Origin: Thalassococcus sp. S3
Lineage (GTDB): Bacteria; Pseudomonadota; Alphaproteobacteria; Rhodobacterales; Rhodobacteraceae
NCBI RefSeq assembly: GCF_004216475.1
Contig: NZ_CP022303.1
Location: 992,001-1,056,000, forward strand
Reading direction: 5' to 3'
Length of the DNA: 64,000 nt
The notes beneath the pieces are model-generated. The model ran no database searches and had not been told where the DNA came from. It saw nothing but the letters and a program-made list of their open reading frames with translations. The position numbers were made by a program, and so were the translations under genes. This document shows, in pieces, positions 43,246-52,357 of the stretch (the stretch's first letter is position 1; each line of letters opens with the position of its first letter).

Positions 43246-44018
43246 TGCTGGCACGGATCGAGGATCAGGGCGACCGGCTGGTTGTGGTCAACATGAACGC
43301 CGAGAAGCGCGGCGCGCTGTCCCCGGATCTTTATGCGGCGCTCATGGAGGCGCTGGCGAAGGCGGAAGAGGGCCGGGTCCGCGCGCTGCTGCTGACGTCG
43401 GAAGGCGGATTTTTCTGCGCGGGCGGGGATCTCAACGTGCTGGTCTCCCGTCGGGACCTGCCGGAGGCGGAAAGACGTGACAAGATTGACGATCTGCACG
43501 ACCTGATCCGGGGTATCCGGGCCTGCCCGGTGCCGGTAATCGCCGCTGTCGAAGGTGGCGCGGCGGGGGCCGGGGCCTCTCTGGCTCTGGCCTGCGATCT
43601 GATCGTCGCGGCAGAGGGCGCGAAATTCGTGGCGTCCTATGTCAAGGCCGGGCTGGTGCCGGATGGCGGGCTGACCTCTGCTCTGGCCCGCATGGTTCCA
43701 AGGCCCTTGGCGATGGAGATGTGTCTGCTGGCACGGCCTGTTTCGGCCGAGCGGATGGCCGCCATGGGCGTGGTCAACGAACTCGTTGCACCGGGGCAGG
43801 CATTCGACGCGGCCCAGCGATGGGCCGACGCGGTCGCGCAAGGCCCGAGAGAGGCGCAGAGGGTGATCCGGGGGCTGGTGTCGGATGCCTATGAGGCCAC
43901 GCAGGCTGCTCAGCTTGATGCCGAACGCGACGGGATGGCTCATGCGGCGGGCGGGGCGGAGGCTGCCGAAGGCATTGCGGCGTTTCTGGAAAAGCGCAAA
44001 CCTGCTTTCGGAGGCTGA
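43245..44018 (+). CDS. Enoyl-CoA hydratase/isomerase family protein
   Basis: A 257-residue crotonase. The oxyanion-hole segments are GGFFCAGGDLNVLVSR and EGGAAGAGASLALACDLIVA. The usual hydratase glutamates are not both obvious, so isomerase or thioesterase activity is possible. The ATG shares one base with the thioesterase stop (TGATG). Confidence 0.88.
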   Translation: MLARIEDQGDRLVVVNMNAEKRGALSPDLYAALMEALAKAEEGRVRALLLTSEGGFFCAGGDLNVLVSRRDLPEAERRDKIDDLHDLIRGIRACPVPVIAAVEGGAAGAGASLALACDLIVAAEGAKFVASYVKAGLVPDGGLTSALARMVPRPLAMEMCLLARPVSAERMAAMGVVNELVAPGQAFDAAQRWADAVAQGPREAQRVIRGLVSDAYEATQAAQLDAERDGMAHAAGGAEAAEGIAAFLEKRKPAFGG

Positions 44019-44065
44019 CGGTCGCAGACTAGGGCTCAAGCTACGGCGCAGGGGAGGGCGCGGGG

Positions 44066-45553
44066 ATGGAGCGATTTCATGGGTATCTCGATCACCAGGT
44101 AGAGACACGCGGCACGGCGCTGGCGCTCACCGATACGCTGGGCACGGAATGGTCCTTTGCCGATTTGAGTGCGGCGGCGGATGACATGGCGGGTGTGCTG
44201 CGCGCAGCGGGCGTGCGACGCGGTGACAGGGTGTTGCTGCTGGCGGAGAATTGCGGCGCTGCGGTGGCGACGGTTTTTGCCTGCTCGCGGCTAAAGGCTT
44301 GTGCGGTACCGGTCAATGCCCGCCAGACCGAAGCGGAGATCGGGCGCATCATCCGCCATGCCACGCCGGCGGCGGTGGTGGCGACCAGTGCTGTGTCGCC
44401 GGATGCGGCCGCCCATGCTGAACGGATGGGCGCGGCAGAGGTGACAGGCGCCTTTGGGACGATGCATCTGGCCGCGCAGAAAAGCGACCCGGACGAGGAA
44501 GACGACGTTGCAGTGATGCTTTACACCACCGGGACGACGGGGGCGCCCAAAGGGGTGATGCTGACCCATTCCAATGTGCGCTTTGGCGGACGGACGTCGG
44601 CCAACCTGCGGGACATGGTCACCGAAGACCTGATCTATGGCGTCTTGCCGATGACCCATGTCTTTGGTCTCTGTTCGATGATCGGGGCGGCGACCTATCG
44701 CGGCGCGCCCCTGCGCCTGGAGGCGCGGTTTTCGGCGGCCAAACTTTACGAGGCGCTGAGAGACGGTGTGACGCTGCTGTCGGCGGTCCCGCAGATGCAC
44801 GCGCTTTTGATGCAATACACAAAAGAGCAAGGTCTGGACCGGTTGGGCAGCGAGACGCTGCGCTATGTCTCCTCCGGAGCGGCGCCTCTTGATCCGACCT
44901 GGAAGCGCAAAGCGGAAGCGTTCTACGGAGTGGCGATCCAGAACGGATATGGCATGACGGAGACGACGGCGGGCGTGTCGGCCACGATGAACGCGCTGGG
45001 CGATCCGGACATTTCTGTCGGCCCGCCCCTGCTGGACGTGGAGGTGCGGGTCGACCAGACCGTACCAGGCGGCGGAGAGGGCGCGGGCGAAGTGATGACC
45101 CGCGGGCCGCATATCATGAAGGGGTACTTCCGGAACCCGGAGGCGACCGAGGCGGTGCTGGACGATGAGGGCTGGCTGCGGACAGGGGATCTGGGGCGGA
45201 TCGATGAACGCGGGCATCTGCATATCCTGGGCCGCTCTAAGGAGCTGATCATTCACGGCGGGTTCAACGTTTATCCCCCGGAGGTGGAAGCGGCGCTCAA
45301 CGATCACCCGCGCGTCATCCAGTCGGCGGTTGTGGGCCGCATGGTGGACGGGGATGAAAAGGTGATGGCCTTTGTGCAGATCGCCGAGGGGGACGATCTG
45401 GATGCTGCGGAATTGAAGGATTTCGTCGCAGAGCGGCTGGCGGGATATAAACGCCCCTCACAGATCGTGCTGGCGACGGTTCTGCCTGCAGCGCCTACGG
45501 GAAAACTCTTGAAACACAAGATGCTGGAGCATTTTGCGGATCAGCTGGGATAA
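44066..45553 (+). CDS. Acyl-CoA synthetase / AMP-dependent ligase
   Basis: A 495-residue ANL-superfamily enzyme that activates a carboxylic acid with ATP and CoA. The phosphate loop is LYTTGTTGAPKGVMLTHSN; YGMTETT, GWLRTGDLG and the catalytic Lys in PTGKLLKHKM follow in order. As the last gene of the beta-oxidation operon it supplies the acyl-CoA substrate. The acid is not identifiable; an alicyclic or aromatic-derived acid would suit the neighbouring TRAP/FAH cluster. A terminator follows the stop. Confidence 0.9.
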   Translation: MERFHGYLDHQVETRGTALALTDTLGTEWSFADLSAAADDMAGVLRAAGVRRGDRVLLLAENCGAAVATVFACSRLKACAVPVNARQTEAEIGRIIRHATPAAVVATSAVSPDAAAHAERMGAAEVTGAFGTMHLAAQKSDPDEEDDVAVMLYTTGTTGAPKGVMLTHSNVRFGGRTSANLRDMVTEDLIYGVLPMTHVFGLCSMIGAATYRGAPLRLEARFSAAKLYEALRDGVTLLSAVPQMHALLMQYTKEQGLDRLGSETLRYVSSGAAPLDPTWKRKAEAFYGVAIQNGYGMTETTAGVSATMNALGDPDISVGPPLLDVEVRVDQTVPGGGEGAGEVMTRGPHIMKGYFRNPEATEAVLDDEGWLRTGDLGRIDERGHLHILGRSKELIIHGGFNVYPPEVEAALNDHPRVIQSAVVGRMVDGDEKVMAFVQIAEGDDLDAAELKDFVAERLAGYKRPSQIVLATVLPAAPTGKLLKHKMLEHFADQLG

Positions 45554-45557
45554 GGAT

Positions 45558-45583
45558 CGCGTTTTTCCTGAAGGAAAAACGCG
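45558..45583 (+). terminator. Hairpin terminator after the acyl-CoA synthetase gene
   Basis: Perfect 11-bp stem CGCGTTTTTCC / GGAAAAACGCG with a 4-base loop, 4 bases after the stop codon. The internal T and A runs make it plausible in both directions. Confidence 0.75.
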
Positions 45584-45619
45584 AGGCCTCCGGCGGGGGT
45601 ATTTTGAGAAAGTGGAGAG
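45584..45619 (+). repeat. TATTT-type intergenic element, copy 9
   Basis: GCCTCCGGCGGGGGTATTTT then GAGAAAGTGGAGA, directly abutting the terminator. It differs by few bases from the 36-bp arms at 32097 and 32261. Confidence 0.6.
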
Positions 45620-45705
45620 ATTGGGGTGCGCCGATGGGCGGATCGAGAACGTTTGAGCTGGCTGTCCGGTCATGTTCCAAGGCGCCTTTTAGGTGTGGGT
45701 GTGCG

Positions 45706-45741
45706 CGCGTTAAGGTTAATGGATGTCAGGGTTAATGTGCC
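45706..45741. repeat. Double GGTTAA element, copy 3 (convergent intergenic)
   Basis: GGTTAA boxes at 45714-45719 and 45730-45735, 16 bp apart, in a CGCGTTAAGGTTAATG...AGGGTTAATG context. It lies between convergent acyl-CoA synthetase and rpe genes. Confidence 0.7.
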
Positions 45742-45997
45742 TGAACGTGCGAAGAATGCCGTTTGGCGGCGAAGGACGTGATTTAGGTGTGTGATTGTCT
45801 TGGCGAGCGGTCCTCTTAGGGGTTGTTGGACCTGATCGGACCTCACTGCATCAGCTTGGGTTAATTTGTGTCGAGGCCCAGGCCCCTGCCGGGTCGTCTC
45901 GCCGCCGATGAACTATTGATCATCAGGGTAGACGGTTGTTGGCCCTGTCGGGGTTGTCTGTGGGCGCTTCGGCCTTCTGTCCGCAGGATGTACAATA
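45742..45997. other. Remainder of the 444-bp convergent gap before rpe
   Basis: No supported reading frame, tRNA or terminator is visible here. The only structure noted is a short direct repeat, GGACCTGATCGGACCT. A small RNA cannot be excluded. Confidence 0.4.
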
Positions 45998-46690
45998 TCA
46001 GACGTAGACGCCTTGGGCGGCCTCGCGGATTGCGCGGATGTTCTGGCCGTAAATGTCCGGGCTGGAGACCGAGCCGCCCCGAAAAACGGCTGAGCCTGCG
46101 ACAAGGACATCGGCGCCGGCCTGGGCGACGAGAGGGGCGGTTTTTGGGTCCACGCCGCCGTCGATCTCGATATGGATGGGACGATTACCGATCAGGTCGC
46201 GGACTTTCCGGGTGGTCTCGATCTGGCTGGCGATGAAGCTTTGACCACCGAAGCCAGGGTTGACCGTCATGACGCAGACAAGATCGATCATGTCGAGCAG
46301 CGGCTCGATGGCACTCGCCGGCGTGCCTGGGTTCAGGGCGACACCGGCCCTGGCACCGGTGGCGCGGATCGCCTGCAGGGTGCGGTGGATGTGAGGACCC
46401 GCCTCTATATGAGCGGTGATGACATCGGCGCCTGCTTTGGCGAAGGCCTCGATATAGGGATCTACGGGCGCGATCATCAGGTGAACATCCATCACCCCCT
46501 TGATGTGGGGCCGGATCGCGGCGCAGGTCGTGGGGCCGAAGGTGATGTTGGGCACGAAATGGCCATCCATCACGTCCACATGCACCCAATCCGCGCCCTG
46601 TGCCTCGATCGCCTCGCATTCGGCGCCAAAATTGGCGAAATCAGCGGACAGGATGGAGGGCGCGATCTTGATCGTGCGGTCGAAGGACAT
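45998..46690 (-). CDS. rpe: Ribulose-phosphate 3-epimerase
   Basis: A 230-residue TIM-barrel epimerase interconverting ribulose-5-phosphate and xylulose-5-phosphate. Signature stretches are APSILSADFANFGAE, WVHVDVMDGHFVPNITFGP, MTVNPGFGGQSFI and EIDGGVDPKT. The reading frame stays open far upstream through the opposite strand of phnC, but the protein clearly starts at MSFDRTIKIAPS (46690). It is divergent from the phn transporter; the pentose-phosphate products of C-P lyase give a possible but loose link. Confidence 0.95.
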   Translation of the reverse strand: MSFDRTIKIAPSILSADFANFGAECEAIEAQGADWVHVDVMDGHFVPNITFGPTTCAAIRPHIKGVMDVHLMIAPVDPYIEAFAKAGADVITAHIEAGPHIHRTLQAIRATGARAGVALNPGTPASAIEPLLDMIDLVCVMTVNPGFGGQSFIASQIETTRKVRDLIGNRPIHIEIDGGVDPKTAPLVAQAGADVLVAGSAVFRGGSVSSPDIYGQNIRAIREAAQGVYV

Positions 46691-46855
46691 CTGCAAAGCC
46701 TCGAAACAGGGTGCGTTGCGGTGGATATAACGGTTCACGGCCAGGCTGTGTAGAGGCCGATGCACACCCGCCGTTACAAAATATTCATGCTCCCGACATA
46801 AATCGTTTGAGCGATGGCGATAGCAGACCCCCCGGAACGGATGGGGATTTTCTGC

Positions 46856-47680
46856 GTGTTGCGGATCGAAAAACTGACCAAGCGGTTCGGTACAAATGTT
46901 GCTGTCGATGCGGCGACGTTGGATGTCGATAAGCCGACAATGCTGGGCATCATCGGTCGGTCCGGCGCGGGCAAATCGACGTTGCTGCGAATGGTCAACC
47001 GGCTTGCGGATGCGACCGAAGGGCGGATCGTCTTTGAAGGGCGGGACGTGACCGCGCTGACCGGCAAGGCCAAGCGCGCTTGGCAGTCGGAATGCGCGAT
47101 GATCTTTCAGCAGTTCAATCTGGTGCCGCGCATGGATGTGGTCAGCAACGTGCTGCACGGCACGCTGAACCGCCGCTCGACGCTGGCCACGATGTTCAAC
47201 CTTTATCCGACCGCTGACATCCACCGCGCCATCGACATTCTGGACCGTCTGGGCATCGCCGAACACGCGCCCAAGCGGGCCGAGGCGCTGTCGGGCGGGC
47301 AGCAGCAGCGGGTCGCGATTGCGCGGGCGTTGATGCAGGATCCGAAGATCATTCTGGCCGATGAGCCGATCGCCTCGCTCGATCCGATGAACGCGCAGAC
47401 CGTGATGGACGCGCTGCGCCGCATTCATGAAGAAGACGGGCGGACGGTCATCGCCAACCTGCACACGCTCGATACCGCGCGACGCTATTGCGACCGCGTG
47501 ATCGGAATGCGCGATGGCAGGATCGTGTTCGACGGCCTGCCGGAGCAACTGACCACCGGTGTGGCCCGGGAGATCTATGGCGCGGGCGCCGATTTCTCCG
47601 AAGCGGCCACCTCAACCGAAATCGACACGCTCGATGCCACCACCGCCGCCGCGCGGATGGACGCCAAGGCGGTCGTCTGA
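46856..47680 (+). CDS. phnC: Phosphonate ABC transporter ATP-binding protein PhnC
   Basis: A 274-residue importer ATPase. Walker A is [12 protein letters not shown], the signature [15 protein letters not shown] and Walker [13 protein letters not shown]. The start is read as the GTG at 46856, giving [12 protein letters not shown] with GGGGA upstream, the usual N-terminus of this family; an ATG at 46841 is possible. It leads phnCDE1E2. The C-terminal 25 residues after ADFSEA are longer than in the shortest homologues. Confidence 0.92.
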   Translation: MLRIEKLTKRFGTNVAVDAATLDVDKPTMLGIIGRSGAGKSTLLRMVNRLADATEGRIVFEGRDVTALTGKAKRAWQSECAMIFQQFNLVPRMDVVSNVLHGTLNRRSTLATMFNLYPTADIHRAIDILDRLGIAEHAPKRAEALSGGQQQRVAIARALMQDPKIILADEPIASLDPMNAQTVMDALRRIHEEDGRTVIANLHTLDTARRYCDRVIGMRDGRIVFDGLPEQLTTGVAREIYGAGADFSEAATSTEIDTLDATTAAARMDAKAVV

Positions 47681-47739
47681 CTTTCATCACCCGGCGCCGG
47701 GGGATGGCGTGCGGGACACCAACAGGAGAGACCTTGAAG

Positions 47740-48642
47740 ATGAAAAAAGTCCTTGCTGCCCTCGTGGCATCCACAGCCCTGATCACGCCGGCCTTCGCCG
47801 AAGGTGTGAGCGAATTTCGCATCGGCATTCTGGGCGGCGAAAACGCGCAGGACCGGCTGAACAGCTACCAGTGCCTGGCCGACAAGACGACCGAATTGCT
47901 GGGCGTAGAAACGAAGCTCTTTGCTCCTGCCGACTACAATGGTGTGATCCAGGGCCTTCTGGGCGGCACCATTGACATGGCGTGGCTGGGCGCATCGGGC
48001 TATGCCAAGACCTTCCTGAGCGATCCGGAGGCGGTTGAGCCGATCCTGGTGAAGGTGAACCAGGACGGTGGCTATGGCTACTTCTCCATCGGCTTTGCCC
48101 GCAAGGACGCTGAAATCGCCAACCTTGAAGACATGCAGGGCAAGGTGTTTGGTTTCGGTGATCCGAACTCCACCTCCGGCTACTTGATCCCGTCCATCGA
48201 GATCCCCGAGGCAACCGGCGCGACGATGGATTCGGGCGACTATTTCGGTGAAGTGAAATTCACCGGTGGCCATGAGCAGACCATCGTTGCCGTGGCCAAC
48301 GGCGACATCGACGCAGGCGTGACCTGGGCCGACGGTCTGGGCGAGTGGGAAGACGGCTTCAACTCCGGCGCGCTGCGCAAGGCGGTCGATGCGGGCCTCG
48401 TCGATATGAACGATCTGGTGCAGATCTGGCAGTCCAAGCCGATCCCGGAAGGCCCCATCGTGCTGCGCAAGGCGCTGCCCGAAGACACCAAGGTCAAGAT
48501 GACCGCGCTCATGGCGTCTTTGCCCGCCATCGACCCGGACTGCGCCTATGGTGTTCTGTCGGGTGAGGCGAAAGGTCTGCAGCCGATCACGCACGAAGCC
48601 TACGAAGTGATTATCGAAGCGCGCAAATTGAAGTCCAACTGA
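47740..48642 (+). CDS. phnD: Phosphonate-binding protein PhnD
   Basis: A 300-residue periplasmic receptor with signal peptide MKKVLAALVASTALITPAFA. Ligand-loop wording typical of PhnD is GGTIDMAWLGASGYAKTF, GFGDPNSTSGYLIPS and VTWADGLGEWEDG. It binds phosphonates for import. GGAGAG is 10 bases before the ATG. A terminator-like hairpin follows, before phnE1. Confidence 0.94.
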   Translation: MKKVLAALVASTALITPAFAEGVSEFRIGILGGENAQDRLNSYQCLADKTTELLGVETKLFAPADYNGVIQGLLGGTIDMAWLGASGYAKTFLSDPEAVEPILVKVNQDGGYGYFSIGFARKDAEIANLEDMQGKVFGFGDPNSTSGYLIPSIEIPEATGATMDSGDYFGEVKFTGGHEQTIVAVANGDIDAGVTWADGLGEWEDGFNSGALRKAVDAGLVDMNDLVQIWQSKPIPEGPIVLRKALPEDTKVKMTALMASLPAIDPDCAYGVLSGEAKGLQPITHEAYEVIIEARKLKSN

Positions 48643-48659
48643 TTTTAGCACCAATGATG

Positions 48660-48692
48660 CGGGGTCCGGTGTATCGCCGGGCCCCGTTTTTT
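48660..48692 (+). terminator. Intra-operon terminator between phnD and phnE1
   Basis: A 10-bp stem CGGGGTCCGG / CCGGGCCCCG with one G-T pair and a 7-base loop, followed by six T residues. It probably attenuates, giving more PhnD than permease. Confidence 0.8.
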
Positions 48693-48709
48693 GCAGGCAG
48701 GGGCCGGAT

Positions 48710-49573
48710 ATGGCGGACGTGACGGCGGGGCCTTCGGGTGGCATCCGTGATGATTATATGGCGCAGGTGCGCCGCAAGCGGGCCTATTCCGGGCTGCTAC
48801 TGATCCTCTTCGTGGCTTTGATGGTGGCGGGGTTCTCTACCGCCGATGCGCGCAACGCCGGTAGTTTCTGGGATGGCATCACGCATGTCTTTGACTATCC
48901 CAGCGAGGTTCTGGGCGAGGCGGTAGAGAAGGCCGCCAACCTGCCAGGCCATATGTGGCGCTACATTCCGGCACTGATCGAAACCATCAATATCGCGGCT
49001 GCTGCGACGCTTGTGGGCGCCATTTTCGGCACGCTTCTGTCGCTACTCTCCACTCGGGGCCTGGCGCGCTGGCCCATGATGATCCCGCTTTTCCGGCGCA
49101 TCATGGATATCTTCCGCGCCATCCCGGAAATCGTCATCGCGCTGGTCCTGATCTTTGTTCTGGGCGGGGGTCCCGTGCCCGCGATGATCGCCATTGCAAT
49201 CCATACGGCAGGCGCCATCGGCAAGCTCTTTTCCGAGGTCAACGAGAACGCCTCCCTCAAGCCGGTCGAGGGCCTGCAGTCCGTGGGTGCCACATGGACG
49301 CAGCGCATGTGGCTCGGGGTGATCCCACAGGTCTCGCCCAATTACATCAGCTACGCGCTGCTGCGGTTCGAGATCAACATCCGCGCCTCCGCCATCCTTG
49401 GCTTCGTGGGCGCGGGCGGCATCGGGTACGAGTTGCGCAATGCGATGTCCTGGGGGCAGGGCCGCTACGATCAGGCGGCGGCGATCTTCATCCTTCTGTT
49501 CCTGACCATTGTGGTGGTCGATCAGATCTCCAGCGCGCTGCGCGAGCGGTTGACCCACGGAGTACGCCCATGA
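48710..49573 (+). CDS. phnE: Phosphonate ABC transporter permease PhnE (first)
   Basis: A 287-residue permease with about six membrane spans. The cytoplasmic EAA-like loop is around NENASLKPVEGLQSVGATWT. One of two tandem permeases that would form the heterodimeric channel with PhnC. Its stop overlaps the second permease start (ATGA). Confidence 0.92.
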   Translation: MADVTAGPSGGIRDDYMAQVRRKRAYSGLLLILFVALMVAGFSTADARNAGSFWDGITHVFDYPSEVLGEAVEKAANLPGHMWRYIPALIETINIAAAATLVGAIFGTLLSLLSTRGLARWPMMIPLFRRIMDIFRAIPEIVIALVLIFVLGGGPVPAMIAIAIHTAGAIGKLFSEVNENASLKPVEGLQSVGATWTQRMWLGVIPQVSPNYISYALLRFEINIRASAILGFVGAGGIGYELRNAMSWGQGRYDQAAAIFILLFLTIVVVDQISSALRERLTHGVRP

Positions 49574-50874
49574 GCATGGCCGAGACGCTGAAGGCGGATA
49601 CCGACCGCCTGTTCACCCGCAAAAGGCTGACCAATTTCGCTATCCCCGGCGCGGTGCTGGCTTATCTGGTTTATGTCTTCTTCGCCTTCGACGTGCCGGG
49701 TCTTGCGCAGCGCGCCAGCCTCGAGAATGCACGCACACTGGTGGCCGACAGCTACAGCTACAAAACGCACGTCACCCGAGACAATCGCAACGGCGAGATC
49801 GAGGTCGCCATCGAAGGCGAGCGCAAGGGCCGCTATCCCGAAGGCACCGCACCCGACTGGGTCGCCATGGGGGAGACAACGCAGATCGACCTTGGCGACG
49901 GGCATGTCGTCTTTTTCGGGCCCGAAACGATCACCTATGACATTCCCGGCTACGGCCTTGTCGAAGCCACACCCGGCCGCAGCGGCGTGAACGCGATCCT
50001 ACCCGAAGGCGACCTGCCCGACTGGATCAACGCCTCGAAAAATCGCCTCGCCATCACCACCGAGGCAGGCCGCGTCACGATCACGCGCAACCGCTCCGAA
50101 GTGTTCCGCTACTTCACCGGGTGGGAGCTTTTCTGGTTCACCCTCGACAGCCCCTATCACGGGCTGAGCACGGGAGAGGTCGCAACCCGTGCCCTGTCGG
50201 GAGAGGCAGGCGCCATCGTCTCGGATATCTGGAATAACGGCATGTGGCGACACAAGGATGTCGTCTGGGCGATTTTTGAGACGATCCTGATGGCCTTCCT
50301 CGGCACCTTCGGCGCGGCCATCGTGGCGCTGCCCCTTGCCTTTGCCGCCGCGCGCAATTTTTCGGCCTTCGGCGCCTTGCGTTTTGCCATGCGCAGGCTC
50401 TTCGACTTCGTGCGCGGGGTGGACGCCCTGATCTGGACAATCATCCTCGCCCGCGCCTTCGGCCCCGGCCCTCTGACCGGCGCGCTCGCCATCCTCGTCA
50501 CCGATACCGGCACTTTCGGCAAGATCTTCTCCGAGGCGCTGGAGAATGTGGACAACAAGCAGATCGAAGGCATCGCCTCGACCGGCGCGAAACCGATCCA
50601 GCGCTACCGCTTTGGCGTGATCCCGCAGATCGTCCCGGTGCTGCTCAGCCAGATCCTATATTTCCTGGAATCCAATACCCGCAGCGCGACGATCATCGGC
50701 GCCATCACCGGCGGCGGGATCGGCCTGATGCTGACCCAGGCGATCATCACCCAAAAGGATTGGGAGGAGGTGAGCTACTACATCATTCTCATCATCCTGA
50801 TGGTGGTGTTGATGGACTGGTTCTCCGGCTGGCTCCGCCGGCGCCTGATTGCCGGGGACGAGAGCGGACGGTAA
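49570..50874 (+). CDS. phnE: Phosphonate ABC transporter permease PhnE (second, with extra periplasmic domain)
   Basis: A 434-residue permease. Compared with ordinary PhnE (about 260-290 residues) it has roughly 160 additional residues between the first membrane span (about 25-42) and the remaining spans (from about 235). This extra part is hydrophilic and beta-rich (HVVFFGPETITYDIPG). The core keeps the loop ENVDNKQIEGIASTGAKPIQ. The start overlaps the upstream stop; a longer open frame is a shadow of the first permease. Confidence 0.9.
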   Translation: MSMAETLKADTDRLFTRKRLTNFAIPGAVLAYLVYVFFAFDVPGLAQRASLENARTLVADSYSYKTHVTRDNRNGEIEVAIEGERKGRYPEGTAPDWVAMGETTQIDLGDGHVVFFGPETITYDIPGYGLVEATPGRSGVNAILPEGDLPDWINASKNRLAITTEAGRVTITRNRSEVFRYFTGWELFWFTLDSPYHGLSTGEVATRALSGEAGAIVSDIWNNGMWRHKDVVWAIFETILMAFLGTFGAAIVALPLAFAAARNFSAFGALRFAMRRLFDFVRGVDALIWTIILARAFGPGPLTGALAILVTDTGTFGKIFSEALENVDNKQIEGIASTGAKPIQRYRFGVIPQIVPVLLSQILYFLESNTRSATIIGAITGGGIGLMLTQAIITQKDWEEVSYYIILIILMVVLMDWFSGWLRRRLIAGDESGR

Positions 50875-50877
50875 GGT

Positions 50878-50911
50878 CCTTCATCTTGCCAGATAAACTC
50901 CCGCCGGAGGC
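50878..50911 (-). repeat. TATTT-type intergenic element, copy 10
   Basis: Read on the minus strand: GCCTCCGGCGGGAGTTTAT followed by CTGGCAAGATGAAGGA, the inverted counterpart of copies 1 and 3, between phnE and the hexapeptide transferase gene. Confidence 0.6.
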
Positions 50912-50928
50912 ATAAAATCTCTTCACGC

Positions 50929-51543
50929 ATGCCCAAACTCACCCAAGAGCCGCTGATCCATGAAGACTGCACCATCGCGCACAGCCATCTTGGCCGGTAT
51001 GTCGAGATTGCCTACGGGACCCGCGTGACGGCGTCGGAGATTGGCGACTATTCCTATTGCGACCGTCTATGCGACATTGCCAATGCAAGGATCAGCAAAT
51101 TCTCCAACATCGCAAGTTGCGTGCGGATCGGCGCGACGGACCACCCGCTCGACCGCGCCAGCCTGCACCATTTCATGTATCGTTCGCACGATTACTGGCC
51201 GGATGCCGAACGCGATGAGGCCTGGTTCGCGCATCGGCAGACCCGCCTTGCCCATATCGGTCATGACACCTGGATCGGCCATGCCGCGCAGATCAAGCCC
51301 GAAGTGACCATCGGCCACGGTGCGGTCGTGGCCTCCGGCGCCATCGTCACCACGGATGTGGCCCCTTACACAATCGTCGGAGGCGTGACGGCAAAGCCCA
51401 TCCGGCGTCGTCTGCCGGAATCGGTGGCGGAGCGCATGGTGGCGCTGGCCTGGTGGGACTGGGGCCACGACCGGCTCCGCGCGGCTTTGGAGGATTTCCG
51501 GACGCTCAAGGCCGAAGCTTTTCTGGCCAAGTACGAGCCCTAG
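50929..51543 (+). CDS. Phosphonate-associated hexapeptide-repeat transferase
   Basis: A 204-residue left-handed beta-helix protein: repeats such as AYGTRVTASEIGDYSYC, IANARISKFSNIASCVRIG and KPEVTIGHGAVVASGAIVT. This is the chloramphenicol-acetyltransferase-like family tied to phn operons, with the conserved HYDTWIGH-type segment IGHDTWIGH. It may acetylate an aminoalkylphosphonate or intermediate; the substrate is unproven. It ends in a 4-base overlap with the convergent phnF gene. Confidence 0.88.
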   Translation: MPKLTQEPLIHEDCTIAHSHLGRYVEIAYGTRVTASEIGDYSYCDRLCDIANARISKFSNIASCVRIGATDHPLDRASLHHFMYRSHDYWPDAERDEAWFAHRQTRLAHIGHDTWIGHAAQIKPEVTIGHGAVVASGAIVTTDVAPYTIVGGVTAKPIRRRLPESVAERMVALAWWDWGHDRLRAALEDFRTLKAEAFLAKYEP

Positions 51544-52253
51544 TCATCGGCGTTGAGCGTCAGCGTCACCCGGTCACCGGCAAACCATGTCCGCCCATAT
51601 TCCACCGGAACACCGGCGTCATCGGCATTTATCCCGACAGAGCGCAGGATCGGCGCGCCTTCCGCGATCCTGAGATGCAGGGCCTGTGTCGCGGTGGCGA
51701 GCTTGGCTGTAAGCCGGGTTGAGATCCGCGTGTAGTCCGTGACCCCGCTGAGTTTCAGGGCCTCGGTGACCGATTGTGTCTCCTCCAGAGCCATCAAAAC
51801 ACCGGGTAGTCGTTGGGCGGGAAAAACGCTCTGGAAAATCGCGATTGGCTGATCGTCGGCAAGCGAAAGCCCGTCATAGACATGAACCGGATCGCCTGTC
51901 GCCAGATCAAGCGCCGTGGCTTCCCGCTGATCCGCCACGCGTGTGACAAGCGACAGGATCCGCTTGGCCGGAACCTGTCCACCCGCGGCCACGTTCTGGT
52001 GAAACCGCACGCGCCGCCCGATCGGGTAATCCGTGGGTCGGGCCGTCACGAAGACACCTGCCCCCCGGCGCGCATGCACCAGCCCCTGATCCGCCATATC
52101 CGCCAGCGCCCGGCGCACGGTATGCCGGTTTACGCCGAACCGCGCGGCAAGCTGCGCTTCGGTCGGCAGCCGGTCTCCGGTCGCGAAGCGCCCCTCGCCG
52201 ATATCTGCGGTCAGCGCGCGGGAAATCGAGGTCCAGATCGCGGTGCGGGCCAT
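51540..52253 (-). CDS. phnF: Phosphonate operon GntR/HutC-family regulator PhnF
   Basis: A 237-residue regulator. The N-terminal GntR winged helix-turn-helix has RLPTEAQLAARFGVNRHTVRR; the C-terminal UTRA effector domain starts near IGRRVRFHQNVAAGG. It is divergent from phnG across 104 bp containing repeated TTGTATA boxes, so it probably represses the C-P lyase operon in response to a phosphonate or phosphate-related ligand. Confidence 0.9.
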   Translation of the reverse strand: MARTAIWTSISRALTADIGEGRFATGDRLPTEAQLAARFGVNRHTVRRALADMADQGLVHARRGAGVFVTARPTDYPIGRRVRFHQNVAAGGQVPAKRILSLVTRVADQREATALDLATGDPVHVYDGLSLADDQPIAIFQSVFPAQRLPGVLMALEETQSVTEALKLSGVTDYTRISTRLTAKLATATQALHLRIAEGAPILRSVGINADDAGVPVEYGRTWFAGDRVTLTLNADD

Positions 52254-52311
52254 GCTGTCATCAACTTTTCACATCAGGCGGGTTGCGGCGCGGCGCACCG
52301 CAGGATAAGAT

Positions 52312-52340
52312 TTGTATAGTTGTATAAATTAAATAGACAA
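52312..52340. promoter_or_regulatory. Candidate PhnF operator
   Basis: Two direct TTGTATA boxes with an 8-bp period (52312-52319 and 52320-52327) followed by TAGACAA (52334-52340), an imperfect inverted half of TTGTATA. It lies 18 bp ahead of phnG in the phnF/phnG divergent region. Assignment to PhnF is inference. Confidence 0.45.
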
Positions 52341-52357
52341 ATGCACAAGGGTCAAAG

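Noticed and set aside
46740..46855. A PhoB box ahead of phnC
   Set aside because: Only loose similarity to CTGTCAT repeats; no pair of boxes with the right 11-bp period could be read.
45998..47548. A 516-residue minus-strand fusion extending rpe upstream
   Set aside because: Normal Rpe length and N-terminus begin at 46690; the rest is a shadow of phnC.
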